64,000 nucleotides of DNA from Ficedula albicollis (Eukaryota > Chordata > Aves > Passeriformes > Muscicapidae): positions 17,334,955 to 17,398,954 of the forward strand of contig NC_021685.1 in NCBI RefSeq assembly GCF_000247815.1. Reading direction: 5' to 3'. The notes under the pieces are model-generated. The model saw only the letters and a program-made list of their open reading frames with translations. It ran no database searches and was not told the origin of the DNA. Positions within the stretch are counted from its first letter, which is position 1. Each line of letters begins with the position of its first letter. The position numbers and the translations under genes are program-made. This document shows positions 53,421 through 64,000 of this stretch, in pieces.

Positions 53421-53984
53421 CATGGAATAGCTGCTATCCATTGTGGAACTTAAAAATGGCTGGTTGAGATCAAACAGAGGATTTTTTCTTGCTTCTGCAC
53501 AACAGGCAGAGAAATGGGAAGGAGGTAGGTCAGTGTGATGACCGTTCTCCACGTCTGGAAACCATCACCCACAACTGCTGTGACCTGGACTCTGCACTGC
53601 CAGCGTGGGGAAGGTGTCACCATGCTGTGCTGGTGCCACCGGGTTCCACGAGGTGGGGAGCCAGCCCAGCGTGAGGGAGGGTGAGGAGCTGTGCTCATCC
53701 TCCCTGGCCTGGTGTCCTTGCTGCTGGAGGAGCAGGAAGGGCAGGATGTGAGTAAGGGCAGGATGCAGGAGCAGCAGGATGTTTGTGGACGCTGATGTCA
53801 TTGTCACAAATCAGTCGTGGATGTTGTCAGTGGAGGCCAGCATGTCACACCCCAGGGGCTGCCCAGAGGAGCATGATGCACTCATCTCCTTCCTTACTCA
53901 TCACACAGCAGGTGACTTCAGCCCCCTCCTGCAGGGTTTGTGTGGTCAGCTGGGGGCCATGGCCACCTCCCTGCTGTGCCCAGC
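53421..53984 (+). other. SIL1 intron, non-coding
   Basis: No feature recognised. Confidence 0.5.
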
Positions 53985-54850
53985 CTGGGATCAGTCTGAG
54001 TCCTGCTGGTGTGCCCAGCCCCTGATCAGTCTGAGTCCTCCTTAAAGCTCAGCCCGGGATCAGTCTGAGTCCTGCTGGTGGAGCCCAGCCCAGGATCAGT
54101 CTGAGTCCTTCTTAAAGCTCAGCCTGGTATCAGTCTGAGTCCTGCTGGTGGAGCCCAGCCCGGGATCAGTCTGAGTCCTGCTGGTGTGCCCAGCCCCTGA
54201 TCAGTCTGAGTCCTCCTTAAAGCTCAGCCCGGGATCAGTCTGAGTCCTGCTGGTGGAGCCCAGCCCAGGATCAGTCTGAGTCCTTCTTAAAGCTCAGCCT
54301 GGTATCAGTCTGAGTCCTGCTGGTGGAGCCCAGCCCGGGATCAGTCTGAGTCCTGCTGGTGTGCCCAGCCCCTGATCAGTCTGAGTCCTCCTTAAAGCTC
54401 AGCCCAGGATCAGTCTGAGTCCTGCTAGTGGAGCCCAGCCCAGGATCAGTCTCAGTTGTGGTGAAGCTCAGCCCAGGATCAGTCTCAGTCCTGGTGGAGC
54501 TCAGCCCAGGATCAGTCTCAGTCCTGGTGGAGCCCAGCCCAGGATCAGTCTCAGTCCTGCTGGTGAAGCCCAGCCCAGGATCAGTCTCAGTCCTGCTGGT
54601 GAAGCCCAGCCCAGGATCAGTCTCAGTCCTGCTGGTGAAGCCCAGCCCAGGATCAGTCTCAGTCCTGCTGGTGAAGCCCAGCCCAGGATCAGTCTCAGTC
54701 CTGCTGGTGAAGCCCAGCCCAGGATCAGTCTCAGTCCTGCTGGTGAAGCCCAGCCCAGGATCAGTCTCAGTCCTGCTGGTGAAGCCCAGCCCAGGATCAG
54801 TCTCAGTCCTGCTGGTGGAGCCCAGCCCAGGGTCGGTCTCAGTCCTGGTG
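53985..54850. repeat. Two-phase minisatellite: 175-bp higher-order repeat, then 36-bp repeat
   Basis: The monomer core is 'gatcagtctgagtcctgctg' with 'gtggagcccagccc' or 'ttaaagctcagccc'. In 53985-54420 five monomers of about 35 bp form a 175-bp unit (the 'gtgcccagcccctgatcagt' variant recurs at 54011, 54186 and 54361). From about 54440 the array shifts to a 36-bp unit with 'cagtctcagtcctgctggtg' plus 'aagcccagcccaggat', about nine near-identical copies. The 36-bp part reads as a perfect 12-residue repeat on both strands (+ VKPSPGSVSVLL, - GFTSRTETDPGL). I treat both frames as repeat-derived. Confidence 0.93.
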
Positions 54851-54997
54851 GAGCTCAACACGGAGATGCTCTGCCCCAGCCCAACCCAGGCTGCTCTCAC
54901 GTGGAGTCGCAGCCATCCATCTGGGCAGGAAGAACTGGTGCAGGATCGTGATTTCTGAAGTGATTTCCTGAAGCTGCTGAAGGCAGAGGCAGCCCCG
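54851..54997 (+). other. Short non-coding stretch
   Basis: Flank of the minisatellite; no feature. Confidence 0.5.
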
Positions 54998-55085
54998 GTG
55001 CCCGCAGGGCTGGCACACCCCGTGTGTGCACCGTGCCCCCGGCACACCCCGTGTGTGCACCGTGCCCCCGGCACACCCCGCGGGC
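54998..55085. repeat. 29-bp tandem repeat, about 2.5 copies
   Basis: Units contain 'ggcacaccccgtgtgtgcac' plus 'cgtgccccc', with two full copies and a partial third ending 'ggcacaccccgcgggcagc'. Confidence 0.85.
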
Positions 55086-57135
55086 AGCAGAGCCATGGGG
55101 AGGCACAGCCAGGTTTGTTTACGAGGCTGCAGCCGGCCGGGCTTTCACATCGCAGCAATTCCTGGCAAGCCGTGGCTCCTCCTGCGCCTTCGCAGCACAT
55201 GTGTGAGCTCCTGGTGGTGTCACCTCCCGTCCTCTCCTCGCAGAGTCTAGCAGTGGGAAGTGATCATCACAACTCACATTTGCCTGGCGTGTGTCTTTCC
55301 ACAGTTGCAGAGCGTGGAATGAATTGAACCCGCTCCCTCCTGCACCTTCCCATCCAAGCTGCTCCTGGGTGCAGGCAGCTCAGCTCCCACAGCCACGCTC
55401 AGCTCCCCGAGCTTCCTTCTGCCCTGTGCCCTTCTTCAGCCTGGCACAACCTGCCTGCATGCTCTCCCTTGCAGAGGTGGTGTTTCGGGCTTTTCCTAAC
55501 CCTCTCCTTGCCAGGCTGAGGCTCTCTGTCCACTCCCTCCTCCACTGTGGCAAAGGAGGGCTTTTTGTCTTTGCCTTCAGGGTCATTAAATCTTAATTAG
55601 CACGTTGCCTTTCTTTGTCGAGGTATCTCCATCCATCAGTGATGTAGGGCACACTGCTGACATTCTCTTCTTCCTGCATAATTATCTTATTCCACTGCAT
55701 CTTTTATGCAGAATTTTCCCTTCTGGAAGTGCTCCTCTCTCTGCTCCCACTCTTCCTGAGCACCCAGTTCAGCTCTGGTACCTGCCATGGCTCTGTTTCT
55801 CACACCTGCATGTGAATTCTTTGCGTTGTTCCTGTATTTTATTAACTGCCTTGATCATTTTGGCTCTTGGAGAGCTTGATTCAGGCATTCGTAGGCGTTT
55901 CCTTCACCCTGTCTCTGAAGATGGGATCTGTGTCACCCAGCTTCAGTGCTCCTACATGAGTGTCCACCTGAGCTCCCGAGCCAGGGACAGGGAATCCTCC
56001 AACTGGCAAATCATCCAAGCTAAGGCAGGAGTCGAAGGCAGCCCCATCTCCCATGAGACAAAGCATCTTTTCTGCTGACCCTGAATTCCTCAGATGCTTT
56101 TCAGAACAGATGCAGCCCCCTTTAGAGTGACCCTAAAGCTCTGGGCAGTGGATTTGCCTCTCTGGCTTAGCCAGGGCAAGTCCCATGGAAAAACAGACAC
56201 AGGGTCTCCAGGGACGTGCAGACTACAGGTCAGGGCATGTTACTGAGGGAGCCCAGGCAGCTTCTATGGGCTGGATGTCTTAATTGTAGCTGTCTGATGT
56301 TAACAGAGATGAATCTGGCACTTGGAAAGGTTTGGGGAAATGTTTTCTTCTTAATTCGTAGTTAGGAAATGTAAAGGTATATAGTGAATGTTTAAAAACC
56401 AACAGTAATAACAGTAATTATAGGTGGGCACAATTTTCTTTTATCTTTTAACTGAAGTTGCTAGAAAAAAATGACTGCTGTGCTGATACTTGGCAGGGAC
56501 ACTGATGTGAGTACCCACTTGTTTCTGAAAAACGCTGTGGGATTTTTAATGACCATCAGCAGCACAACCTTGATTTTTAAATGTCATCCTAAATGTAGCA
56601 GTTACAGCCTCCTCTGCCGTGGCATGTGGGTGGGTGAGTAGGGATGAATCAGAAAGCAGAAAGAATTGCTGCTGCTTTCTGTGGCTCCCAAGTTTTCCTC
56701 GAGGGCTTCCCACCCAGGAACTGGCTGGAATTGTCCGTGGGTTGTGTTGCAGTCCCTGGTCCCGTGGCATCTCCTGCTGTTGCTCTCCCCTCTATTAATC
56801 CATGATTAAGTCACTTGATGTAGAATGAGCTCATCAGGTTTCTTCAGGAGCTGGTATTCCACAGGATATCCTCTCTGTTTATCGAAGCAAGATAAATGAA
56901 AAAAAGGTTTCCTAGCTTTTGCAGGTGCTGCTTTTCCATTCTCTCTCTGGAAACATTCCCCAGGCTTCACTGTAGGAGCTTAAATCTGTGCTTGGCATTT
57001 GCGAGATGGTGATTTGCTTTTGTAAATGGAGCAAAGTCTTGGTTTTGAGTCATGACTCAGTGAAACAAATCTACTTTTATCGACTAAAACGACTCTAATA
57101 GCACCATTAAACCCGCTGGGACCGGGAAGGGCCAG
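55086..57135 (+). other. SIL1 intron, non-coding
   Basis: No gene or mobile element recognised; AT-rich toward 56300-57100. The 157-codon frame at 55605-56078 has no motif support. Confidence 0.5.
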
Positions 57136-58065
57136 AGTGACACTGCAGTGGAGGGGACCCAGCATCTCGCCTGGCCTGCCAAGGAGTGGAAAGGCAGGAG
57201 TGAGGCTCGGCAGCGATGGGTGGATGGGTGGGAGTTCAAGGAGCATCCCCTCCCCTCCCGCCGTGGTACCGGGGCTGCAGCTGCGGTGCGAGCGGATGGA
57301 AGGCTCGGCTCTGCCCGGGGACGGGAGGAGCTGCGAGCAGATGGCAGGGTTAAAATAGGACAGAGCTGCTGCTGCTGCAAGGGAGAGGAGCGAAATGCCT
57401 GTTCTCACACTTGTCTTTGTGTCTCGGGGAGCTGCGCAGTGCCTGCGCTCCGCTGGCATCCCCAGCGGGAACGCGCCAGGCGAGCGCTTCCTCGCCTTTC
57501 CGATATTATTAGCACTTGTCTTAAAGAAAAACCAGCTCAAATGAGCAAGCAAACAAATAAAGCGAGTAACAATGGAAGGGCTCAGCCTCGGGCCCCCTTT
57601 AGCATCTCTCAGGATGATTGGTGGGATGTGTCACACCGGCACCGCGGAGCGGGAGCGCTCCGAGCCCAGGCTGCTCTTGCGGAGCTTCCAGACAGCTTTT
57701 TGCAGTGTTTTCATCTCACCTAAGGCGTGCGAATGGGTTTTGTTGAAATATCCGAGTGACTCGGCGTGCCTGGAACGATGCCCAGAGCGCTTCAGCAGCC
57801 TCGGGGGGAGAGTTCTGTGCGAAGCTGCCCCACTGCGGGGTCCGGGGGGCTCCCTGGGGGTCCCGCAGCAGCAGCAAAGGGCTGGGAAAGACCTTGGACC
57901 ACCCTGGGCCACCTCCGAAGCGGAGCCGGGAGGGTGGGGGCGCGCAGAGAGGGGGAATGTGAGGAAGAGGAGGAGCAGGGAGGCAGGAGCCAGCTCTCAC
58001 ACTCGCACCCCGAGTGCTGCCGATGCTCCGCTGCCGATGCTCCTGGGAGCGATCAGTCTCCCTGC
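57136..58065. promoter_or_regulatory. CpG-rich block, candidate CpG island inside the SIL1 intron
   Basis: GC-rich sequence with many CpG dinucleotides, for example in 'ccgccgtggtaccggggctg', 'ggtgcgagcggatggaaggc', 'aacgcgccaggcgagcgctt', 'caccgcggagcgggagcgct' and 'ggtgggggcgcgcagagagg'. Flanking intron sequence is CpG-poor and AT-rich. Such islands often mark promoters. No transcript or convincing exon could be assigned; the 191- and 175-codon + frames here look like chance products of GC-rich DNA. It could be an intragenic promoter, a lncRNA start or an enhancer. Confidence 0.45.
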
Positions 58066-60899
58066 CCATAAATCAGGGGGTGCTTTGAAGGCTCTGTGAT
58101 GAACAGCACGGGACGAGCTCGAGGCCGAGGTATTAATCCTGCACTATTGTTCTTTTTTCTTGCTGTGTTGGGATTTTTTTTTTTTTTTAAAGAAATCAAC
58201 ACAGTTTTTGCGGGTAAAATGGCACAGAAATAAAAAAAGTTCTGCTCACACTTGGAGAGCATCTCCTCATTTTTATTAATGTAGCCCCTGATGAAATGCA
58301 GCCCATCCCTCGGCACCAATCCATGGCTGACCTACAGTAAATACCAGGCTTTCAGGAATCCGTGGGGAGTGTTTTGTAAGTGTGGCACACGGAGCCATAA
58401 GGTTGATTTACCCTCAGAAACAAAGCATCCATTTGGGTGATTGAGCACTGGGGGGATTTCCTGGGATGCCTTTCTCTGTGCACTGTGGAGCACTTGCCTG
58501 CACCTACCTGGAAGGATCAATGAGTCACCAAGCTGAGCTGGAAGAGCTCAGGCTGTTCCTGTGACCAATGCAGGTGTGACACAAGTCACTCAGGCCAGCC
58601 CTTGTGTCAGTCACAGAGGGGTGACAAACCCCCGGAGTGGCCTGCACAGCCCATCCTTCACCATCAGAATGGAGAAATCAGGCTGACCTTCATGGTGCTG
58701 ACATCTGAAAATCCCCAAAACTTTGCATTTTTTCATGAAATAGTCTATGGGCTATTAAACCCACAGAAGCTGAGCTGTCATCTCAGGCTCTTGAAGCTGC
58801 AGCCCCCCTTGCCCTGGTGTCTGTGGGAGCTCCAGGTGCAAATCCCCCCCGGAGCAGCCCAGGGAGGGCTCAGTGCTGTCCTTGGAGCCAGGGGTTCGTG
58901 CTGGCACTGAAATCCAGCTCAGAGCTGGCAAAGGCAAGGGTCAGGAGAAAAGAAGGGCTCTGGGGGTGTCCTGCTGGGGCAGTGAAATTCCTGCCTGGGC
59001 TGGCTCTGGGGCTGTGTGTGATCTCCTGTTTTCGTGGGAGCGTTTTTTCCTCCAGCTATAAATAGAGGCAGTCAGTTTGTTGTTCGTGTGTGTTCAGCAG
59101 AACAATCTGGTGTGATTGGTTTTGCTCTGGCACCTGAGATGTTACTGCCAGAGTCAGTGTTCACTCTGCTCTGCTCTCTAGAGAGGTGAGGAAGAGGAGG
59201 GGACCCAACTCCGTCCCTGTGTTCCCACTGCTGTCTCTGCTGACTCACACAAGTGCCCCAGCTCCTTCATCCCACACCTGGAATGCTGAGTTCCAGCTGC
59301 AGGGGCTTTCTGCAGCCCTGTGAGGTGTCTTGCTGCAGCAGATTTGTTATTCTGTATTTTTATTTAATTACTTACTTTTACAGCTCTTTGCATAAATCTA
59401 ATTATCCATCTGTTACGCTGTGTTAGGGCACCGCAGCTCCTCGGATTTTTTTCCTTTTCTAAACTAAACTTGCCCTGCCTGGGCTCAGGTGAGCTGGGTC
59501 TCCTCCCTGCAGGGCTCCCAGTGGCTCCTGGCCACACCAAGCCCTGCACTTCCAGCTCAGGGTTGTGACTGCCAGGGGAATTCCCACCTCCATGGTGTGG
59601 CTGGGGGCGGTGTTCCCAGCTGAAGACATGTCACTGTGTCCCCAGGGAGCCTGGGGCTCTCTAATGGGATGTCACAGCCCTCCTGCTTCCAGAGGGGATG
59701 CTGGAGGGCCCACAAGGAGCTCTCCTCTCCCTATCTGGGACACAGATAGGTGGTTGGAAGCCAAGCCAAGGTTCCCCCAGCTTTTCCCAGGTGTTTCTTC
59801 CACGCTGTTCCTGCCTCTCTGGCATGATTCACGCTCCCAGGTTTGCGTATCACATCAGCCCATCAGAATCACAGAGCCACGTACTCAGCTCCAATTTATT
59901 CTCTGCAGTTCTGTTCTCCTCTTAGCAACAAATACTCCATAACCTAATTGCTCATTAGAGGCCGTGCTGTGTCCCTATAATCCAGGATGTCACAGCAGCA
60001 GTGCTGCTCTCCCAGGGACGCTGCTGCTCCCCTGCCACGGCAGCGAGCGCCTGGCTTGGTAGAAAGTGAGAAGGCAGCATTGCATTGAAGTGGAGATTTT
60101 CATCTTCTGGGGGATTTTTTTATATCTCTCCTATATTCTGGGCTTTTGAACATCTAACATCTCTTTCATGCTTCACATCTTTCATATGAAATTGTTGTAT
60201 TGTGTTGCCTATTGGAAGCTAGTTTTCCTTTTGTCAGGTTTTCCCCCCTCACCCCTGCTTTCTTCTCCGCTGTATTTTGATCGGTGTAACTACTTAGGGC
60301 TCCGTTTTTCTGGGTGGTTTTTAATCTCCTTAAGTCTTGGCTGTGAAGGCCTTTGTCTGTGATAAACTCAGGCCTGAGCTGGTGCTTGGAGAAGAAGATT
60401 TTTAGGCCAGTTCTGCTGCATGCAGCTCTTGGGGGAGGTTTTGGGGGTGACTGTGCCTCATCCCTCCTCCTTCTCCCTCCAATAGTCACAGGCAGCCTTG
60501 GTGGCGTTGGGATTATTTTATTATTATCCTGTATCTCATATTGTGCATGCAAATGTCCTTTTCCATAGCTTGGGACTGTGGAAAGCCTCAGTTAAATGTG
60601 TGTTTTGTAAGGGATTCACCCACCCTGTGCTCAAGTAGCAGAGCCAGGGGGTGGTTTTGGAAGGCAGGAGGCTGCAGGGCTGTTGATATTGAGTTGTCCC
60701 AGTTATTCTCCTCTGGAGAAGGAAGCCAGGAAGTTTGGGAGGAGATGTGGGTACCTGGGAAGTCACGGATTCAGAGCCATCTGGCTCACTGCAGCTGCTC
60801 CATGGTCATTTCCCATAGGGATAGTTCATAGCCAGAGCCTGGAGTGCAGGAGGAAGCTGTTCTCCTTATGTGTCACTTCTCACTTGAACTGTTTTAATG

Positions 60900-60900
<1 letters not shown>
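58066..60900 (+). other. SIL1 intron, non-coding
   Basis: No gene recognised. T-run at 58168-58188. Otherwise unique intronic sequence. Confidence 0.5.
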
Positions 60901-61289
<389 letters not shown>

Positions 61290-63524
61290 AATTCTTAAAC
61301 CTGCAACCCGAAATTCAGCCGTGCAAGTATTAACGAGCTGCTGATCGCCCTGCCTCTCTTTTCTGCCCTTGTTCAGAGTCTCAGCTTTACAGTTCTAGTT
61401 CAGGCTGGAATTACTGACACTGTAATGATCTGTTTTATCTCTCTGTCTATTATTTGTCAAATAATTTTAACATGAATGTGCTTACAAGAGCTGTCAGAAA
61501 TCCTCCAAACACTGAGAAGGATGAAGAAGTCATTGGCCTTTTCAAGTGTGACCCTGGTTGTGTTGCTTTGTTTCCAGGGCTCAGGAAAATGACCTTTTTC
61601 ATTGCTTGTCAAATTGTGACCCAGGTGTGAGGGTTTGAGAGCCCCAGGAGCCAGGCAAGGCACATTTCAGCCCTGTTGGTTCGCTCTTGTTTTCTCCATT
61701 AACAGATTTTGGACTGCAAACCGGGGAGGGGGAAGGGAAAGAGGGGGAGGGAAAGGTAAGTGATGCTGCTGGTTCTGATGCTCAGGTTACAGCACAAGCT
61801 AAATAGACTACACTAAATTTTTTAGGCTGTTTCACAGACTTACAGACTTTGATCCCTGGCTTTGATTTCCCAGGTGGCCCCTCAGAGCTGGTTCTGGGCT
61901 GAGACCCATTAAGCCCCGTCTAGCCCGGTGATTATCATGCCTTTGCTCCAGCACCGGGGCTTTCATCAGAGCTCAGCTCTGCAGCCTCCCCCGTGCCTGG
62001 GGAGATGCCAGGCCAGGAGAGGCTGTGCCAGCACCCAGGCAGGGGCAGCCCCTCTGTCCCACTCCCTGCTTGGTCCTTCCCCACCTGCCTTCAGCAGGGT
62101 GCCCAGGAGAGAAGGTGACCCTTTCTGCAACAAGCAGGCCATGAAATAAATATTCTCTGTGTGTCCTTGGCAGAGCAGTAGAGATGAGGGCATTTGCCTG
62201 CCTGCCCTGCTCTGTGCCTCCAAGTCCCCAGGTCCCTCTGCACCACTTGGCTTGCTTTCTTTTTTTTTTTTTTCTTTTTTTAATTTAAATCTAATTTTGC
62301 TGCCTTATTGTAAGTTCCCACCTAACTCCAGAGCTGCTGTCGCCTCAGGGCTGTGTTGCTGCTTTTCAGTCTTCCCACACCCATCTCATGTGCAGTCTGC
62401 AAAAACTTCCAGAAGCCTCTCCTAAATTTGTGCACTTGGGGTCGGCCTAGGGGGAGTGGAACAAGGAGTGGAACAAGGGTATCTCTCAGCAGAGAGAACT
62501 CTTCACAAGCCCCTTCATCTGCAAAGTGGGAACTGCTTCCATGGCAGGAGTTGCCAGTGAAAAAGGCACAGAATGTGGGGGGCATGGCTGGGAGGCACCA
62601 GGAGCTCAGATGTGCACATCTGGAGGGGCTGTGCTGTGACCCCACGGCCAGGCTGGGCCCCCCAGGGCAAACTGGGGCTGTTTAGCACACAGGGGTCTCT
62701 TTTGGGAAGAGGCTTTTGTCGAGTCCCTGCAGCCTGTGGCTGCTCCTCACCCTGGGTAGGGGCTGGTTAACCTCATCAGTGCAGCACACCCCAATCTGTG
62801 CCACCACTGCAGCATGGTGGGATGTCACCACAGGCTGGCCCAGCCTCAGACTCCCTTTGCAGTGGATTTTGTTGCAGGTGCCACCATCCTGTCTCCATTA
62901 GCAGATTAGCACGGTTGAATTTCCCATGCGAGCGCTCTGCAGTCTGCCTCACTGTGTTTGTTTTGTTCAGGCTGCTTTTCCCTGGGCTTGACAGTGTAAT
63001 TTGTACAGATCTCTGCTGAGTTTTCCAAACCTTCAAACGAGCTTTTTTGTTAGCTTGAAGCCAGGACCATTGATAGCAGAGACAGAGCAAGAGGAGCATT
63101 GAGGAGCCAGGAAGGCTCCCTCACCTCCGGAGCTGCTCCTTGGCAAAAGCTCCATGGTTCAGAGATTTTAATTAGATCAAATCCTCCAGGTGACCAGCCA
63201 AGCATTAAAGGCATACCAATTTCTCAGTTGTGTCTCTTGCTGTAAGAGTTTTTATTATTTATTTTAGAGAGACGTGACAAAAAAAGCTTGGACATCCCAA
63301 ACGTGCCGTTCTCTTTGAATGGCACCAGGAGCTCTCCAGCCCAGGGGATTGTCCTTTCAGTGCACTTCTACTCAGCAAAGTGCCTTCCTGCAAGCTGCTG
63401 CTGCACTTGCCCTGTCTCCATTGCCCAGAGGGACTTCCATGTGAAATGGGATCAGATTTTTGGGCCACATGCTGTTGGGGCCATGGCTGTGGCTGCAGGT
63501 TTGGCTGGAGATGAATGAGAGCCT
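61290..63524 (+). other. SIL1 intron, non-coding
   Basis: No gene recognised. A short purine-rich patch lies at 61724-61757 and a T-rich run at 62258-62282. Confidence 0.5.
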
Positions 63525-63765
63525 CCTTTTCTCCAGGCTGAGCCCCTTTCCCAGCTCCCTCAGCCTCTCCTGGGGCTCCAGCCCCTCCCCAGCTCTGCTC
63601 CCTGCCCTGGACACTCTCCAGCCCCTCCAGGTCTCTCTGGCCATGAGGGGCCAGAGCTGGACACAGCCCTCGAGGTGCCCCAGCAGTGCCAGCACAGGGG
63701 ACAGGCCCTGCCCTGCTCCTGCTGTCACCCCAGTGCTGGTACAAGCCAGGCCAGGGTCCCTCCCA
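63525..63765 (-). mobile_element. CR1 LINE internal fragment, minus orientation
   Basis: Reads 'cttttctccaggctgagccc', 'ctttcccagctccctcagcc', 'cccaggtctctctggccatga'-like sequence, 'agctggacacagccctcgag' and 'gtgccccagcagtgccagca'. This is the reverse complement of the part of CR1 lying upstream of the 3' end seen in the other copies. It ends about 50 bp before the SIL1 exon. Confidence 0.75.
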
Positions 63766-63816
63766 CCTTGCCCTGCCCCACTGTTGGTGACCTGCCTTTT
63801 GCTTTCATCCCTGCAG

Positions 63817-63913
63817 CAACCCCAAAGTGCAGATCGAAGCCATCGAGGGGGGTGCCCTGCAGAAGCTCCTGGTCATCCTGGCCACAGAACAGCCCCTGGC
63901 TGTCAGGAAGAAG
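63817..63913 (+). CDS. SIL1: SIL1 internal exon (armadillo-like core)
   Basis: 97 nt: one base completing Ser, then 32 codons: [20 protein letters not shown] followed by [12 protein letters not shown]. This is nearly identical to human [32 protein letters not shown] (about residues 257-288). Acceptor ttcatccctgcag, donor aagaag/gtgagg, ending in phase 0. It is one armadillo-like repeat of the BiP-clasping core. The gene continues beyond the window. Confidence 0.97.
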
Positions 63914-64000
63914 GTGAGGAGTGGGGCTGCACCTCTGGGCACAGCTGGGTTCGTGCTGAGCTCTGTGTGAACACCCTCAGGACATCGTGGACATCTGCTC
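63914..64000 (+). other. Start of next SIL1 intron
   Basis: Begins gtgagg; nothing else recognised before the window ends. Confidence 0.7.

Noticed and set aside
55605..56078. 157-codon + frame with hydrophobic segments
   Set aside because: No family resemblance and no splice or promoter context; treated as chance.
57572..58099. 175-codon + frame in the CpG-rich block
   Set aside because: No domain, low complexity at QQQQ and Arg-rich parts, and competing open frames in all phases; more likely GC-driven chance.

Overview
The window is bird nuclear DNA, most likely from a songbird (passerine). The evidence is intron-rich vertebrate sequence, several 5'-truncated CR1 LINE copies in both orientations (their 3' ends carry the typical 'gttggacttgatgatctt' type motif), an LTR whose ends and body I recognise from memory as a common passerine family, and an unusually dense load of GC-rich minisatellites. 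Nothing looks bacterial: there are no operons, rRNA, tRNA or CRISPR arrays.

The one gene I can place firmly is SIL1, the ER nucleotide-exchange factor for the Hsp70 chaperone BiP. Five consecutive internal exons lie on the + strand: 23326-23446, 28186-28282, 32123-32314, 37155-37276 and 63817-63913. All have AG acceptors and GT donors. The codon phases join perfectly across all four introns (4.7, 3.8, 4.8 and 26.5 kb). Joined, they encode the stretch equivalent to about residues 82-288 of the 461-residue human protein (human numbering from memory). The signal-peptide exons must lie upstream of the window, and the C-terminal exons with the ER-retention tail lie downstream.

Two other coding-like elements stand out. 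At 18620-18732 (+) an intact exon encodes a von Willebrand type C half-domain very close to chordin-like proteins, with a non-canonical GC donor. No partner exon was found. At 25286-25684 (-) an open frame encodes a small, very acidic protein with tandem EDMDVDE repeats.

Layout: 1-23 kb is repeat-rich non-coding DNA, probably a SIL1 upstream intron. It holds 20-bp, 60-bp, 39-bp, 18-bp and 116-bp tandem arrays, a (CAT/CAC)n array, a perfect 0.9-kb (GGGAT)n array, a telomere-like patch, an LTR with a 500-bp-offset internal duplication, and a second probable LTR. 23-37 kb holds four SIL1 exons, the acidic ORF, a 24-bp AT-rich array, a (TATATC)n array that ends in a palindrome, and a 30/60-bp array. 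37-64 kb is the large SIL1 intron, with CR1 copies, a 175-bp to 36-bp array, small duplications and a CpG-rich block at about 57.2-58.1 kb, ending in the fifth exon.

Five pure poly-C tracts (1071, 979, 156, 796 and 311 nt) interrupt repeats. In all five the same kind of sequence lies on both sides. I regard them as probable assembly or gap-fill artefacts. Long proline, glycine and histidine reading frames across them are not genes.
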